A DNA stretch of 64,000 nt from Chloroflexota bacterium (GTDB taxonomy: Bacteria > Chloroflexota > Anaerolineae > JAAYEA01). Positions 28,341 to 37,273 of this stretch are shown here, piece by piece; the first letter of the stretch is position 1, and every line of letters begins with the position of its first letter. The stretch is from contig JAIOAV010000006.1 of NCBI GenBank assembly GCA_019873665.1, positions 1 through 64,000 of the forward strand. Direction: 5' to 3'. Under the pieces are notes generated by a model that made no database searches, was not told where the DNA came from, and was given only the letters and a program-made list of their open reading frames with translations. A program made the translations under genes and the position numbers.

Positions 28341-29341
28341 TCTCGGTGATTGTGCCGGCCTACAACGCGGCGCGGACACTCGCCGCTTGCCTCGAGGCAC
28401 TGGAGCAGCAGACGATGCCGCGCGAGCAGTACGAGATCATCTTGGTGGACGATGGCTCTACCGACGACACAGCTCGGATCGCTGGCAGATATGCCGGCGT
28501 CAAGGTGCTGAAGTTGGCGCGGAATCGGGGGGCGGCAGCCGCACGCAATGCCGGCATCGCTGCCGCACAAGGCGAGTTGCTCCTCTTTACTGACGCGGAT
28601 TGCATTCCCTGCGCCGAGTGGGTGGCAGAGATGGTCAAGCCCTTTGCCGAGCAGGACATCGCCGGCGGCAAGGGAGTCTATCGCACCAAGCAGCGCGCGC
28701 TTGTGGCACGTTTCGTGCAATTGGAATACGAAAGCCGATATGCGCGAATGCAGGCGCGGCGATATATAGACTTTGTTGACACCTATGCCGCGGCGTACCG
28801 GCGGGAAGTGCTGATGCGCGTTGGTGGCTTTGACCCGCGCATTCGCTTCGTCGAAGATCAAGAGCTATCTTTTCGGGTGGCGCGCGCCGGATATCGGATG
28901 GTCTTTATCCCCACGGCAGCAGCCTATCACCTGCATCCAGAGACGCTACAACGCTATCTGCTGCGCAAGGCCAGAATTGGCTACTGGAAGGCGTGGGTCG
29001 TGCGACACTATCCGGGGAAAGCGATCGAGGATGCGCATACCCCGCAGGGGCTCAAAGCGGAGCTGGCGCTGGCCACCATCGCGTTGCTGAGCCTGATGCT
29101 GTCGCCGCTAGATATGCGCCTTTGGCTCATCGCACTCGCTGCGCTCTGTCTCCTGCTCGCTTTGGCGTGGCCATTCACCCGCACCGCCCTGCGGCGGGAT
29201 CGCGCCGTGGGCCTGATATCGCCTCTGTTGCTGATCCTCAGAGCCGTGGCGTTGGGCTTTGGCCTGACATGGGGTCTCATCAGCCTGGCGCTGGGCATTC
29301 ACCAGGCAGACAAGGCTGATCGTGCTCTTTCCGCAGGGTAA
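28337..29341 (+). CDS. Glycosyltransferase family 2
   Basis: [45 protein letters not shown]...[11 protein letters not shown]...FTDADC; ATGA overlap with the upstream gene. Confidence 0.93.
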   Translation: [334 protein letters not shown]

Positions 29342-30113
29342 TGCAGCGCCGCAGCGGCTCGATGAGCGCGGCGGAGGCACAGACGATCGGTTCCAGCGCC
29401 TTGCGACCGCCGAGTAACGGCTCAATCTCCACCGGCGCGCCGGAAAGATATCGCATCTCGCCCCCCACCCGCCCTAGGATGGCCCAGGCGGCGGCCACAT
29501 CCCAGAGTCTGGGCTGCCCCAGAAGCGCGCCAACCGCCGCACCCCGCGCCACATAGAGCATATGCGCCGCGGTGCTGCCCAAAGAGCGGGCGATGCCGGA
29601 GAAGCGGATATCGTAGCGGCGATGTGCGTCCGAGGGGACACAGATGAACGAATGATGGTCCCAACGATCGAGGTGGAGTGGTGATAACTCCTCCTGGTTC
29701 CACCGTGCGCCCCCTATGGAATCAACTATGTACCATTCGCGCAAGACCGGTAGGTAGAACACACCGCGTGTCGGACGGTACCGGCGCGTCTGGGGACACA
29801 GTTCTACCAGTCCCACCGAGATGCCCCAGATCGGCAGGCCGCTGGCGAACGCACGCGTGCCATCAATCGGGTCAATCAGCCAGAGTCGGTCTCGCGCCGT
29901 GCCACACCCGCCCATCTCTTCGCCCAGAATCTGATCCCCAGGGCACGCCTCCTGCAAACGTTGGACGAGAAACGCCTCGATCTCGCGATCCGCGTCAGTA
30001 ACGATCTCATCCCCCGCTTTGAGCGAGGGCCGGACATGACGAAAGCGGGCGAGAGCAAGCTCGCCCGCCAGGGAAACCCATTCCTGAATTCGTTTCAGCG
30101 CGATGTCGGCCAT
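29280..30113 (-). CDS. Inositol monophosphatase family protein
   Basis: ILGEEMGGCGTARDRLWLIDPIDGTRAFASGLPIWGISVGL...LWDVAAAWAILGRVGGEMRYLSG. Confidence 0.92.
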   Translation of the reverse strand: MADIALKRIQEWVSLAGELALARFRHVRPSLKAGDEIVTDADREIEAFLVQRLQEACPGDQILGEEMGGCGTARDRLWLIDPIDGTRAFASGLPIWGISVGLVELCPQTRRYRPTRGVFYLPVLREWYIVDSIGGARWNQEELSPLHLDRWDHHSFICVPSDAHRRYDIRFSGIARSLGSTAAHMLYVARGAAVGALLGQPRLWDVAAAWAILGRVGGEMRYLSGAPVEIEPLLGGRKALEPIVCASAALIEPLRRCITLRKEHDQPCLPGECPAPG

Positions 30114-30117
30114 CGTG

Positions 30118-31107
30118 TCATTCTGTGCCAAATGGCGCTACCGACTCGCCGGACATGCTCGTTGTCGTCGAGGCTGGCCAAGGATACGTCGTCGTGCCAA
30201 AACGCGTCAGGATGACGGCGCCCAGCCCCAGCGAGGCCACCACCAGGGCAAAGAGCCAGCCAATGCAGGGAATCTGTGAAAGGAAGGTGACCAGCCCCAC
30301 CCCCAGAATGACCGCCACCAACGGCGAGGTCTCTTTCGCATGCAAGCCAGCCAGGATCAGGCGCCCCAACATCAACCCCACCGCGATCCAGCCAAACAGC
30401 AGCGCGATGCCCGCCACCAACGCCAAGATCACCGGCCCGATGCAAGTGATCACCAAGAGCACCAGCAGGATCGGAACCACGACCAGCGAGAGGACGCCCA
30501 TTGCCAGGCTGATGCCGGCATTCGTGCGCACCACCTGGGCGACCTGCTCCGTCTGCTCGGGCAGGAGGAGCATCACCAAGACGCCCAACGCGACCAATCC
30601 CAGCATCGTGAGCAATCCCTCGGCGATCTGCCGCAGCACGCCCCAGAAACCTCCCGCTGCATGCGACATGCGCCACCATGGCATAGTCGGCGCCACAGGC
30701 AACTCATTCCATTCCCAATCCCACTCCGGCCCTTCCGTCACGCCGCCTTCGATCCGCGCTTCCGCAGCGCGGTCCACCGTGCCGCCTAACGATATGAGCT
30801 GTCCTCCCACGAGCGCCGACGGCGCCAGTCGCACCGTGCCGCCTAGGATTGATACGTCCCGTGTTACAGTGCCAGCGATAGAGACAGCGCCTCCCAGCAG
30901 CACTACATTGCCATAGACCGTGCTGCCGGCCTCCAGCGTCGCCGTCCCGCCTAGCACAACGAGATCGCCAAAGAGGTTATCTCCTGCGCCGAGCGTATAT
31001 GTCCCGCCCAAGACCAGCTTGCCTTCCTCGCGCTCCTGAGCCTGCACGACGCCCGCCAATGACAGGAGCATGATCAGGGTCACTAGCGCAATCCGCCACG
31101 CCTTCAT
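30118..31107 (-). CDS. Bactofilin-like / polymer-forming membrane protein
   Basis: Signal peptide then repeated LGGTATLEAGSTVYGNVVLLGGAVSIAGTVTRDVSILGGTVRL (beta-helix); C-terminal TM helices. Confidence 0.75.
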   Translation of the reverse strand: MKAWRIALVTLIMLLSLAGVVQAQEREEGKLVLGGTYTLGAGDNLFGDLVVLGGTATLEAGSTVYGNVVLLGGAVSIAGTVTRDVSILGGTVRLAPSALVGGQLISLGGTVDRAAEARIEGGVTEGPEWDWEWNELPVAPTMPWWRMSHAAGGFWGVLRQIAEGLLTMLGLVALGVLVMLLLPEQTEQVAQVVRTNAGISLAMGVLSLVVVPILLVLLVITCIGPVILALVAGIALLFGWIAVGLMLGRLILAGLHAKETSPLVAVILGVGLVTFLSQIPCIGWLFALVVASLGLGAVILTRFGTTTYPWPASTTTSMSGESVAPFGTE

Positions 31108-31126
31108 CCCACACCTTCCTTTCGAC

Positions 31127-31684
31127 CTAACGCCGCTCTTCCGCATCGCGGCGACGCACGCCCATCACCGCCTGAATCCAGATAATGGTCAGCCCGCCCA
31201 TGAGGAGAGCCACCAGCAGCAACGCGCCATACGGGAGCGTCGTGAGCACCGCTTCGACCACCAGCTCAGCGGCGTTCACGAGCGATCCCAGCACATCGCC
31301 GACATAGGCCAGAAAAGCCACCACATTCCCCCACACCCCTGGTATGGTTCCTGGTTCATATGAGGCGATCAACGCGCGCAGCCAGGATGCGAGGGGTAGT
31401 GCCGAGAGCAGGAGCAATCCCGCAGCCAGGACGAGATAGCCCGCCACAAGCTGCCGCCGCGCCCGTCTTTGCGCAATTCGCTGCATCACCCGATCGGTAA
31501 AGTCGGGCGATGGCATCGCCATGGGCGCCACCGTCAGCACGCGGGAGAGCTGCCGCATCGCGGCCCAGGTTCGTTGACACTCCGGGCATTCGGCAAGATG
31601 ACTGTAAAGCCTGTGTCTTTCCGCGTCCTCGAGCAGCTCATCGAGCTCTAGCGACATGAGTTCAGTTATTTGTTGGCATTGCAT
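31127..31684 (-). CDS. Anti-sigma factor (zf-HC2)
   Basis: MQCQQITELMSLELDELLEDAERHRLYSHLAECPECQRTW (HxxxCxxC); TM segments; overlaps the ECF sigma gene. Confidence 0.88.
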   Translation of the reverse strand: MQCQQITELMSLELDELLEDAERHRLYSHLAECPECQRTWAAMRQLSRVLTVAPMAMPSPDFTDRVMQRIAQRRARRQLVAGYLVLAAGLLLLSALPLASWLRALIASYEPGTIPGVWGNVVAFLAYVGDVLGSLVNAAELVVEAVLTTLPYGALLLVALLMGGLTIIWIQAVMGVRRRDAEERR

Positions 31685-32318
31685 GGTGAACTGCCTCCAG
31701 ATGAAAGTGAGAATGCGACTGGGAAGGTCCGCCTTCTTTGCCAGGAATGGATGCCGCCTCGGAGCTCTGTTGCTGTTCCTGCTTGCGGATTCGTTCCGCG
31801 AGGATGCACCTGGCGCGGTGCAGACGTGACTTGATGGCGCTTTCAGTGGTCCCCAACACCTCGGACATCTCCTGATACGATAGATCGTGCCAGTAACGTA
31901 ACACGAGAACGAGCCGATACGCTTCGGGCAGCTCCTGCAGCATCCCCTGCAGGTAAGCTTGTTCTTCCTGCCGCAATGTCAGCTTCTCCGGGCCTTCGTG
32001 TGGATCGGAAAAAGCGCGCTGCGTCAGCAGTTGATCCAGCGATACGGAACCGCCGCGCCGTCGTCTCAGGCGGTCAATACAGTAATGCGAGGCGATGGAC
32101 AGTATCCAGGAGACGAATTTCTTCTCGACGTCATATGTCTCGAGGCGGGTATAAACGCGCACAAACGTCTCCTGAGCTGCGTCTTCCGCTTCCGCCGCAT
32201 CGCCCAGCAGTCTGTATGCCAGATTGAACACTGGCGACTTGTAGGCATCAACCAGTTGCGCGAACGCCCTCTGGTCTCCAGCAAGAGAGCGCTGGATCCA
32301 AACCCTCTCTTCTTCCAT
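31662..32318 (-). CDS. ECF RNA polymerase sigma factor (RpoE-like)
   Basis: AFAQLVDAYKSPVFNLAYRLLGDAAEAEDAAQETFVRVYTRL...LPEAYRLVLVLRYWHDLSYQEMSEVLGTTESAIKSRLHRAR. Confidence 0.93.
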   Translation of the reverse strand: MEEERVWIQRSLAGDQRAFAQLVDAYKSPVFNLAYRLLGDAAEAEDAAQETFVRVYTRLETYDVEKKFVSWILSIASHYCIDRLRRRRGGSVSLDQLLTQRAFSDPHEGPEKLTLRQEEQAYLQGMLQELPEAYRLVLVLRYWHDLSYQEMSEVLGTTESAIKSRLHRARCILAERIRKQEQQQSSEAASIPGKEGGPSQSHSHFHLEAVHHAMPTNN

Positions 32319-32475
32319 GAGCCTCACCTCTGTGTACTCAATACGATGTCAGCGCGAAAAGGTTGCGCCCCAGATGGCGGTAGCCGTTTGACTTTTGCCC
32401 CGACTGCTCTATCCTATAACACAAACACGCAAAGTCCAAGGCGGAATCGTGTTGACACCTGGTCGGGAGGCAGCA

Positions 32476-34428
32476 ATGTCCAGATACACGGTAGCAGTGG
32501 CCAAAGTGGATCCCCAGAGCATGCGCGAAGGGGTGAAACGAGGGCTTGATATGGTCGGCGGCATCGGTCGCTTTGTGCGGCAGGGCGATCTGGTTGTCAT
32601 CAAGGTGAACGCATTCACCCATGCCACCGCCGAATCCGGCAGGATCACGCATCCCCAACTTGCGATCGAGGTGGCGCGCCTTTGCCACGAGCAGGGCGCA
32701 CGTGTGGTGGTGATAGAGCGTACCCCCAACCTCGAGCTAGACTACGAGCCATATCCCGAAATCCGCAAGTATGCCGATCTCCTCTGTATGGATCAGGCGC
32801 GACACACGCCCAAACACTTGCCCGGCGCCAAATCGTTGCGCGACGAGGTGGATTGGGCTGACATTCTGGATGATTGCGATGTCTTTATCAACATTCCCGG
32901 CTTGCGGACGCATGCCCTGGCCCGGCTGTCCAACGGGATGAAGAACCTGATGGGCCTCTTGCCCCGCGCGTCAACGTTTCGCGTTCACATGTACGGCCTG
33001 CAAGGCTCGATCGTGGACATCAACTTTGCCCGCCCGAGCGACCTGGTCATCACCGATGCCATCTACACCCTGGTCGGCAATTTTCCCGCGCAGGGCACAC
33101 CGGTGGAGACCGATTTCATCACCGTAACCGACAATGTGGTGGCGGCTGACCTGGTGGCTGCCAAGATATTTGGCATTGACCCCGCCGAAACGACCTTCTT
33201 GCCCGAAGCGCACGCGCGCGGTCTCGGCCCCGCCTCTCTGGAAGAAGTGGACATCATCGGCGATGATCTGGACGAGATATTGCAGGGCGTTAAATTGGAG
33301 CTCGCTCCCTCCTCGCAAGACCTAGAGCTTCTTAAGGATAGATTCACCATCTATGCAGATGATGCGTGCGCGCCGTGCCGTCAAGCGCTGGCTGGCGGCC
33401 TGATCGCCGCCATGGATTACGCCCCGGACTTGGTGGAAAGCCTCATGCCGCTCACGGTTGTCTGCGGCCCGCAGAAAAAGGATCTCAAGCTAGAGGGGAA
33501 CGTCCTGTACTATGGCAATTGCACCTACGCCTTTCGCGACCAGGGCGTGCAGGTGCCGGGCTGCCCGCCCCTCTCCGGATACGTGCTGGCATATATGCGG
33601 CAAATGGTCGAGCAGCGCATGCGCTTTTCCATGTGCTCCATCGCCTGGCGCGAGTCGCCGATCGAGGAGATCATCCCATTAGTCGCCGCCGCAGGCTATG
33701 AGGGGATCGAGATCTGGGGACCACACATAGACCGCTACCTGGAGCAGGGAGGTACGATAGAGGGCCTGAAAAAGCTCGTGGCGGATGCCGGCTTGGCGAT
33801 CCCGATGATCAGCCCATATATGGATCTGGCGAAGGATGCCGAAGGCTCCTTGGCCACCGGCAAGCGCTTCATCGCCTATGCGGCCGCGCTGGGCGCGCCC
33901 CTGCTGCGCGTCTTTACGGGCGGCGGCGCTTCCGCGGATGCCGACCACAAGACGTGGGAGACCGTCGTCAAGGGGCTGCAGCAGCTATGCGCGGCAGGAG
34001 CGACGCACCGCATCGGGCTGGCGCTGGAGACACACCAGAATCACCTGCACGACACCACCGCGACGACCTTGCGCCTGATCCTACAAACAGGGGCAGATAA
34101 CCTCTATGTGAATCTGGATATTCACAATCTCTTTGACATGGGCGAAGAGCCGATCATGGCACTGCGGCGTCTCTTCCCATGGGTGCGCATTATGCACTTG
34201 AAGAACGGTGTCTACCGCGAGGGCAAGCGATCGTATGGCGTGCCGCTGGCCGCGGGGAACATGGATTACGCGCCGTTCCTGCAAGAGGTCAAGCGGCTCA
34301 ACTATGGTGGATTTGCCTCCGTCGAGTGGTTCGGCGAGAACCCCACGGAAGCGGCCAAGAGCGAGCTGGCATACTTGAGAGAACAGATGGGACAGAAAAT
34401 CACCAAGATCAAGGTCAAGGCAAGGTGA
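32476..34428 (+). CDS. DUF362 domain fused to a sugar-phosphate isomerase/epimerase-like TIM barrel
   Basis: N-terminal YTVAVAKVDPQSMREGVKRGLDMVGGIGRFVRQGDLVVIKVN...THPQLAIEVARLCHEQGARVVVIE (DUF362); C-terminal MCSIAWRESPIEEIIPLVAAAGYEGIEIWGPHIDRYL...LALETHQNHLHDTTATTLRLIL...NLDIHNLFDMGEEP...SVEWFGENP (xylose isomerase-like). Confidence 0.85.
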   Translation: MSRYTVAVAKVDPQSMREGVKRGLDMVGGIGRFVRQGDLVVIKVNAFTHATAESGRITHPQLAIEVARLCHEQGARVVVIERTPNLELDYEPYPEIRKYADLLCMDQARHTPKHLPGAKSLRDEVDWADILDDCDVFINIPGLRTHALARLSNGMKNLMGLLPRASTFRVHMYGLQGSIVDINFARPSDLVITDAIYTLVGNFPAQGTPVETDFITVTDNVVAADLVAAKIFGIDPAETTFLPEAHARGLGPASLEEVDIIGDDLDEILQGVKLELAPSSQDLELLKDRFTIYADDACAPCRQALAGGLIAAMDYAPDLVESLMPLTVVCGPQKKDLKLEGNVLYYGNCTYAFRDQGVQVPGCPPLSGYVLAYMRQMVEQRMRFSMCSIAWRESPIEEIIPLVAAAGYEGIEIWGPHIDRYLEQGGTIEGLKKLVADAGLAIPMISPYMDLAKDAEGSLATGKRFIAYAAALGAPLLRVFTGGGASADADHKTWETVVKGLQQLCAAGATHRIGLALETHQNHLHDTTATTLRLILQTGADNLYVNLDIHNLFDMGEEPIMALRRLFPWVRIMHLKNGVYREGKRSYGVPLAAGNMDYAPFLQEVKRLNYGGFASVEWFGENPTEAAKSELAYLREQMGQKITKIKVKAR

Positions 34429-34473
34429 TGTTGAGCCTCGGCAGGACACCGGCACACGGGCGGGTGAGGCGAC

Positions 34474-35016
34474 GTGAGACAGTTACGCACTACTGACCTA
34501 AAGCGCCTGTTTCGGGCGTATCGCCGCGCCCACCCGCCGCAACGCCGGATCACGCTGCTCCTGCAAAACGTCGAATACGCGATCAACGTGGGCTCGGTCT
34601 TTCGTATCGCCGATGGGTGCGCCGCAGAGGAGGTTATCCTGTCCGGCATCACGCCAGCGCCGCCGCACCCTTCCATTACCAAGGTGTCGCGCGGCAAAGA
34701 GCGAAACGTGCCATGGCGGCATGTGGACACGCCGGATGAGATCATCGGCGAGCTGCGGCAGGAGGGATATCGCATCTGCGCGCTGGAGATCGTGCAGGAG
34801 GCAGTGCCCTATGACGAGTACACCTACCCTGATCGCATCTGTCTCATCGCCGGACACGAAGAGCACGGTATTCCGCCGCGCACTCTCGCTCTCTGTGATG
34901 ACGCCATTTTCATCCCCATGTTCGGCAAAGGGATGTCGCTAAATGTCCATGTCTCACTCGCCGTGATCTGCTATCACATCCGCGCGCTGGAGAAACGCGA
35001 GCGCGCTATGGCATGA
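34474..35016 (+). CDS. TrmH/SpoU-family RNA 2'-O-methyltransferase
   Basis: LLLQNVEYAINVGSVFRIADGCAAEEVILSG...LIAGHEEHGIPPRTLALCDDAIFIPMFGKGMSLNVHVSLAVICYHI. GTG start. Confidence 0.92.
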   Translation: MRQLRTTDLKRLFRAYRRAHPPQRRITLLLQNVEYAINVGSVFRIADGCAAEEVILSGITPAPPHPSITKVSRGKERNVPWRHVDTPDEIIGELRQEGYRICALEIVQEAVPYDEYTYPDRICLIAGHEEHGIPPRTLALCDDAIFIPMFGKGMSLNVHVSLAVICYHIRALEKRERAMA

Positions 35017-35024
35017 TAGCAAAA

Positions 35025-35058
35025 GTCAGAGCATGCTTCTGGAAAAGCCTGCTCTGAC
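35025..35058. terminator. Bidirectional terminator hairpin
   Basis: GTCAGAGCATGCTT-ctggaa-AAGCCTGCTCTGAC, one mismatch, between convergent genes. Confidence 0.6.
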
Positions 35059-35095
35059 AGGGTCATCAATGTATGAGAGCTGACGCCAGCGGCCT

Positions 35096-35491
35096 TCAGA
35101 AAGCGCCGAGCTGGCACCGGTTGATGCGAATCCCCAGCCCTTCGGCGGCGTTGGCGATATCGAGGCGGGGCCGCCGGAAGCGCGCAGCGATCTCCCAAGC
35201 CGCGGCGCACGGCAACCGGCCATCAACGAGAGCTTCCTCGAGCGCGCTCTCCAGATCAGCGGGAACATCGCTCATCGGGCACACGATGCGATGCTTGCCT
35301 TCCGACTTGGGGCCATAGCCGAACAGGCCAAACTGGCAGTGGCTGAGCCGTACACCCAACTCGTCTGCCATCTCCCCAACCTGCAACGGTGTAACTGCCA
35401 ACTCGCCGGCGATCTTGAACGCCGCAGGACACGGGAGCTGATTGCCCTCGCCCACAGCCTGACGCACCGCTGCCGCTAGTCTATCCGTCAT
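35096..35491 (-). CDS. Hypothetical protein with internal duplication (LPCxAAxxIA ... CQxGxF)
   Basis: Repeat 1 LPCPAAFKIAGELAVTPLQVGEMADELGVRLSHCQFGLFG; repeat 2 LPCAAAWEIAARFRRPRLDIANAAEGLGIRINRCQLGAF. Confidence 0.75.
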   Translation of the reverse strand: MTDRLAAAVRQAVGEGNQLPCPAAFKIAGELAVTPLQVGEMADELGVRLSHCQFGLFGYGPKSEGKHRIVCPMSDVPADLESALEEALVDGRLPCAAAWEIAARFRRPRLDIANAAEGLGIRINRCQLGAF

Positions 35492-36083
35492 CAGAACCCC
35501 CTATCTTCTCAATGAGATGAACTCCCAACTGAAAAGCCTGCACCAGCAAATCCGGACGCCCCTGCACGGCGCCCTGCTCATCTACCGCTGTGGCGAAAAC
35601 ATCGCCGGCATACTTGGCGCGCAGCGTGGCAAAGAACGCCCGCACCGTGCCCACCGCGCAGGCGAAATCGGTGCGCGCATCACCCGCCGCAGAGACAAAG
35701 CCGCCCCACCGCGGCAAGCCAGAGGGAGTCGGCGGCAGCGGCGCGCGCAGCACATAGCGACGCGCCCAGAGGCACTGGCAACGATCGATCATCGCCTTGG
35801 TCTGCGCGTTGATGCCCGTAAAGTAGATAGGCGCAGCCACGATCACGCCCTCGACCGCCAATAGGCGATCATAGAGCTGCTGGTAGTCGTCCTGGATCAC
35901 GCAGCGCCCCGTCTCGAAGCAGCGTTCGCAGCCACGACATGGGCCCAGATGCAGGTAGCTGATGACGATCTTTTCCGTCACAGCTCCGCGGCTGGCCACG
36001 CCAGCCAGCACCTGGTCCAGGAGCGTTTCCGTGTTGCCACCACGACGGGGGCTTCCCGCCAAGCCGATAACCCGTATGGGCAT
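35481..36083 (-). CDS. NAD(P)H-dependent FMN reductase / iron-sulfur flavoprotein-like
   Basis: IRVIGLAGSPRRGGNTETLLDQVLAG...CRGCERCFETGRCVIQDDYQQLYDRLLAVEGVIVAAPIYFTGINAQTKAMIDR. Confidence 0.9.
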   Translation of the reverse strand: MPIRVIGLAGSPRRGGNTETLLDQVLAGVASRGAVTEKIVISYLHLGPCRGCERCFETGRCVIQDDYQQLYDRLLAVEGVIVAAPIYFTGINAQTKAMIDRCQCLWARRYVLRAPLPPTPSGLPRWGGFVSAAGDARTDFACAVGTVRAFFATLRAKYAGDVFATAVDEQGAVQGRPDLLVQAFQLGVHLIEKIGGSDDG

Positions 36084-36107
36084 CGTTCCCTCGGCACTTT
36101 TCGCACA

Positions 36108-36500
36108 TCAGACCGATATGAGATAGCTCAAGAGCTGCTTGAGGCTCATGCTCAATTGCTCCGCGCTAAAGGGGCGGCGAAGGTATATCGCGGGGCAGAG
36201 ATCACGCATCATGGCTGTGGTCGGTTCTTCCGCTGAGATCAGCAGAAGCGGCAGCTCCTCGCCGCGCCATCTCCTGATCTCCTGGATCAGAGTAACCGTA
36301 TCCGACGACAGGCTCTCTGTACTGAAAAGCAGTGCGCGACACCTCTCCTGCCGCAACACCTCCCAGCACTCGTGCTCCGATCCTGCCTCGCGCACCAAGA
36401 GCCCATCCGCCTCCAAGTTGACGCGGATCAACCGGCGGAGCGCGTCGTTTTTCTCAACCGCGAGTATCTTGATTGGCGCTTTCAGCGACTCAACACACAT
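36108..36500 (-). CDS. Degenerate response-regulator receiver (pseudo-receiver) protein
   Basis: Receiver-like layout IKILAVEKNDALRRLIRVNLEADG...ALLFSTESLSSDTVTLIQEIRRW...LPLLLISAEE...AIYLRRPFSAEQL, without the acidic pair, phospho-Asp or Lys. Confidence 0.65.
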   Translation of the reverse strand: MCVESLKAPIKILAVEKNDALRRLIRVNLEADGLLVREAGSEHECWEVLRQERCRALLFSTESLSSDTVTLIQEIRRWRGEELPLLLISAEEPTTAMMRDLCPAIYLRRPFSAEQLSMSLKQLLSYLISV

Positions 36501-36506
36501 CCTACA

Positions 36507-37259
36507 TCAAGCCTCTCTACCGGCGCTCCTGTCCCCCGATTTTCTTTCCTCCGTCCAAGCCTGGCCCTCTGGCAACTGAAACATGTAGCCGTGACCGGCT
36601 TTTGTGAGGATGATCTGTGGATTGGAGGGATCCTTCTCGATCTTCTGCCGCAGGTACCGCACGTACACGCGCAGGTATTCCGTAGCGTCGCGGTATTCTG
36701 GCCCCCATACGTGGCGCAGTATGTCTTCGTGCAGCATCACGCGCCCCGCATTGGATGCTAAAAAGCTGAGCAATCGGTACTCCAGAGGCGTCAACTCGAT
36801 CTCCTGCGCGCCACGCAGGACGCGATGTTGCGCAAAGTCAATGGTCAGATCGCCCACCCGCAAGGGGGTGCGATTCATCAGCTCCTCAGGAGATTTGCTG
36901 CGTCGCAACACCGCCCGCACGCGTGCCACTAGCTCGTTGATGGAAAAGGGTTTGGTGAGATAGTCATCGGCGCCAATATCAAAACCTCGCATGAGGTCAA
37001 TCTCACTGCTGCGCGCCGTCAGCATGATGATCGGTGTCGCGGCGAGCTCGCGTGCACGCCGTGCCACCTCATAGCCATCAAGCTTGGGCAGCATAATATC
37101 CAATATCACAAGATCGGGATCCTCCGCACGCAGCATCTGCAGCGCCGTGACGCCGTCCTCGGCGACGATAACATCATAGCCCTCCACCGCCAGGTTCGCG
37201 CGCACCAACTGGATCACGCGTGGCTCATCATCAACCAGCAGGATCTTGGCCTTTGCCAT
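36507..37259 (-). CDS. OmpR/PhoB-family response regulator
   Basis: KILLVDDEPRVIQLVRANL...LVILDIMLPKLDG...YLTKPFS; winged helix LTPLEYRLLSFLASNAGRVMLHEDILRHVWG. Confidence 0.95.
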   Translation of the reverse strand: MAKAKILLVDDEPRVIQLVRANLAVEGYDVIVAEDGVTALQMLRAEDPDLVILDIMLPKLDGYEVARRARELAATPIIMLTARSSEIDLMRGFDIGADDYLTKPFSINELVARVRAVLRRSKSPEELMNRTPLRVGDLTIDFAQHRVLRGAQEIELTPLEYRLLSFLASNAGRVMLHEDILRHVWGPEYRDATEYLRVYVRYLRQKIEKDPSNPQIILTKAGHGYMFQLPEGQAWTEERKSGDRSAGREA

Positions 37260-37273
37260 TGGGTACCTCGCCC

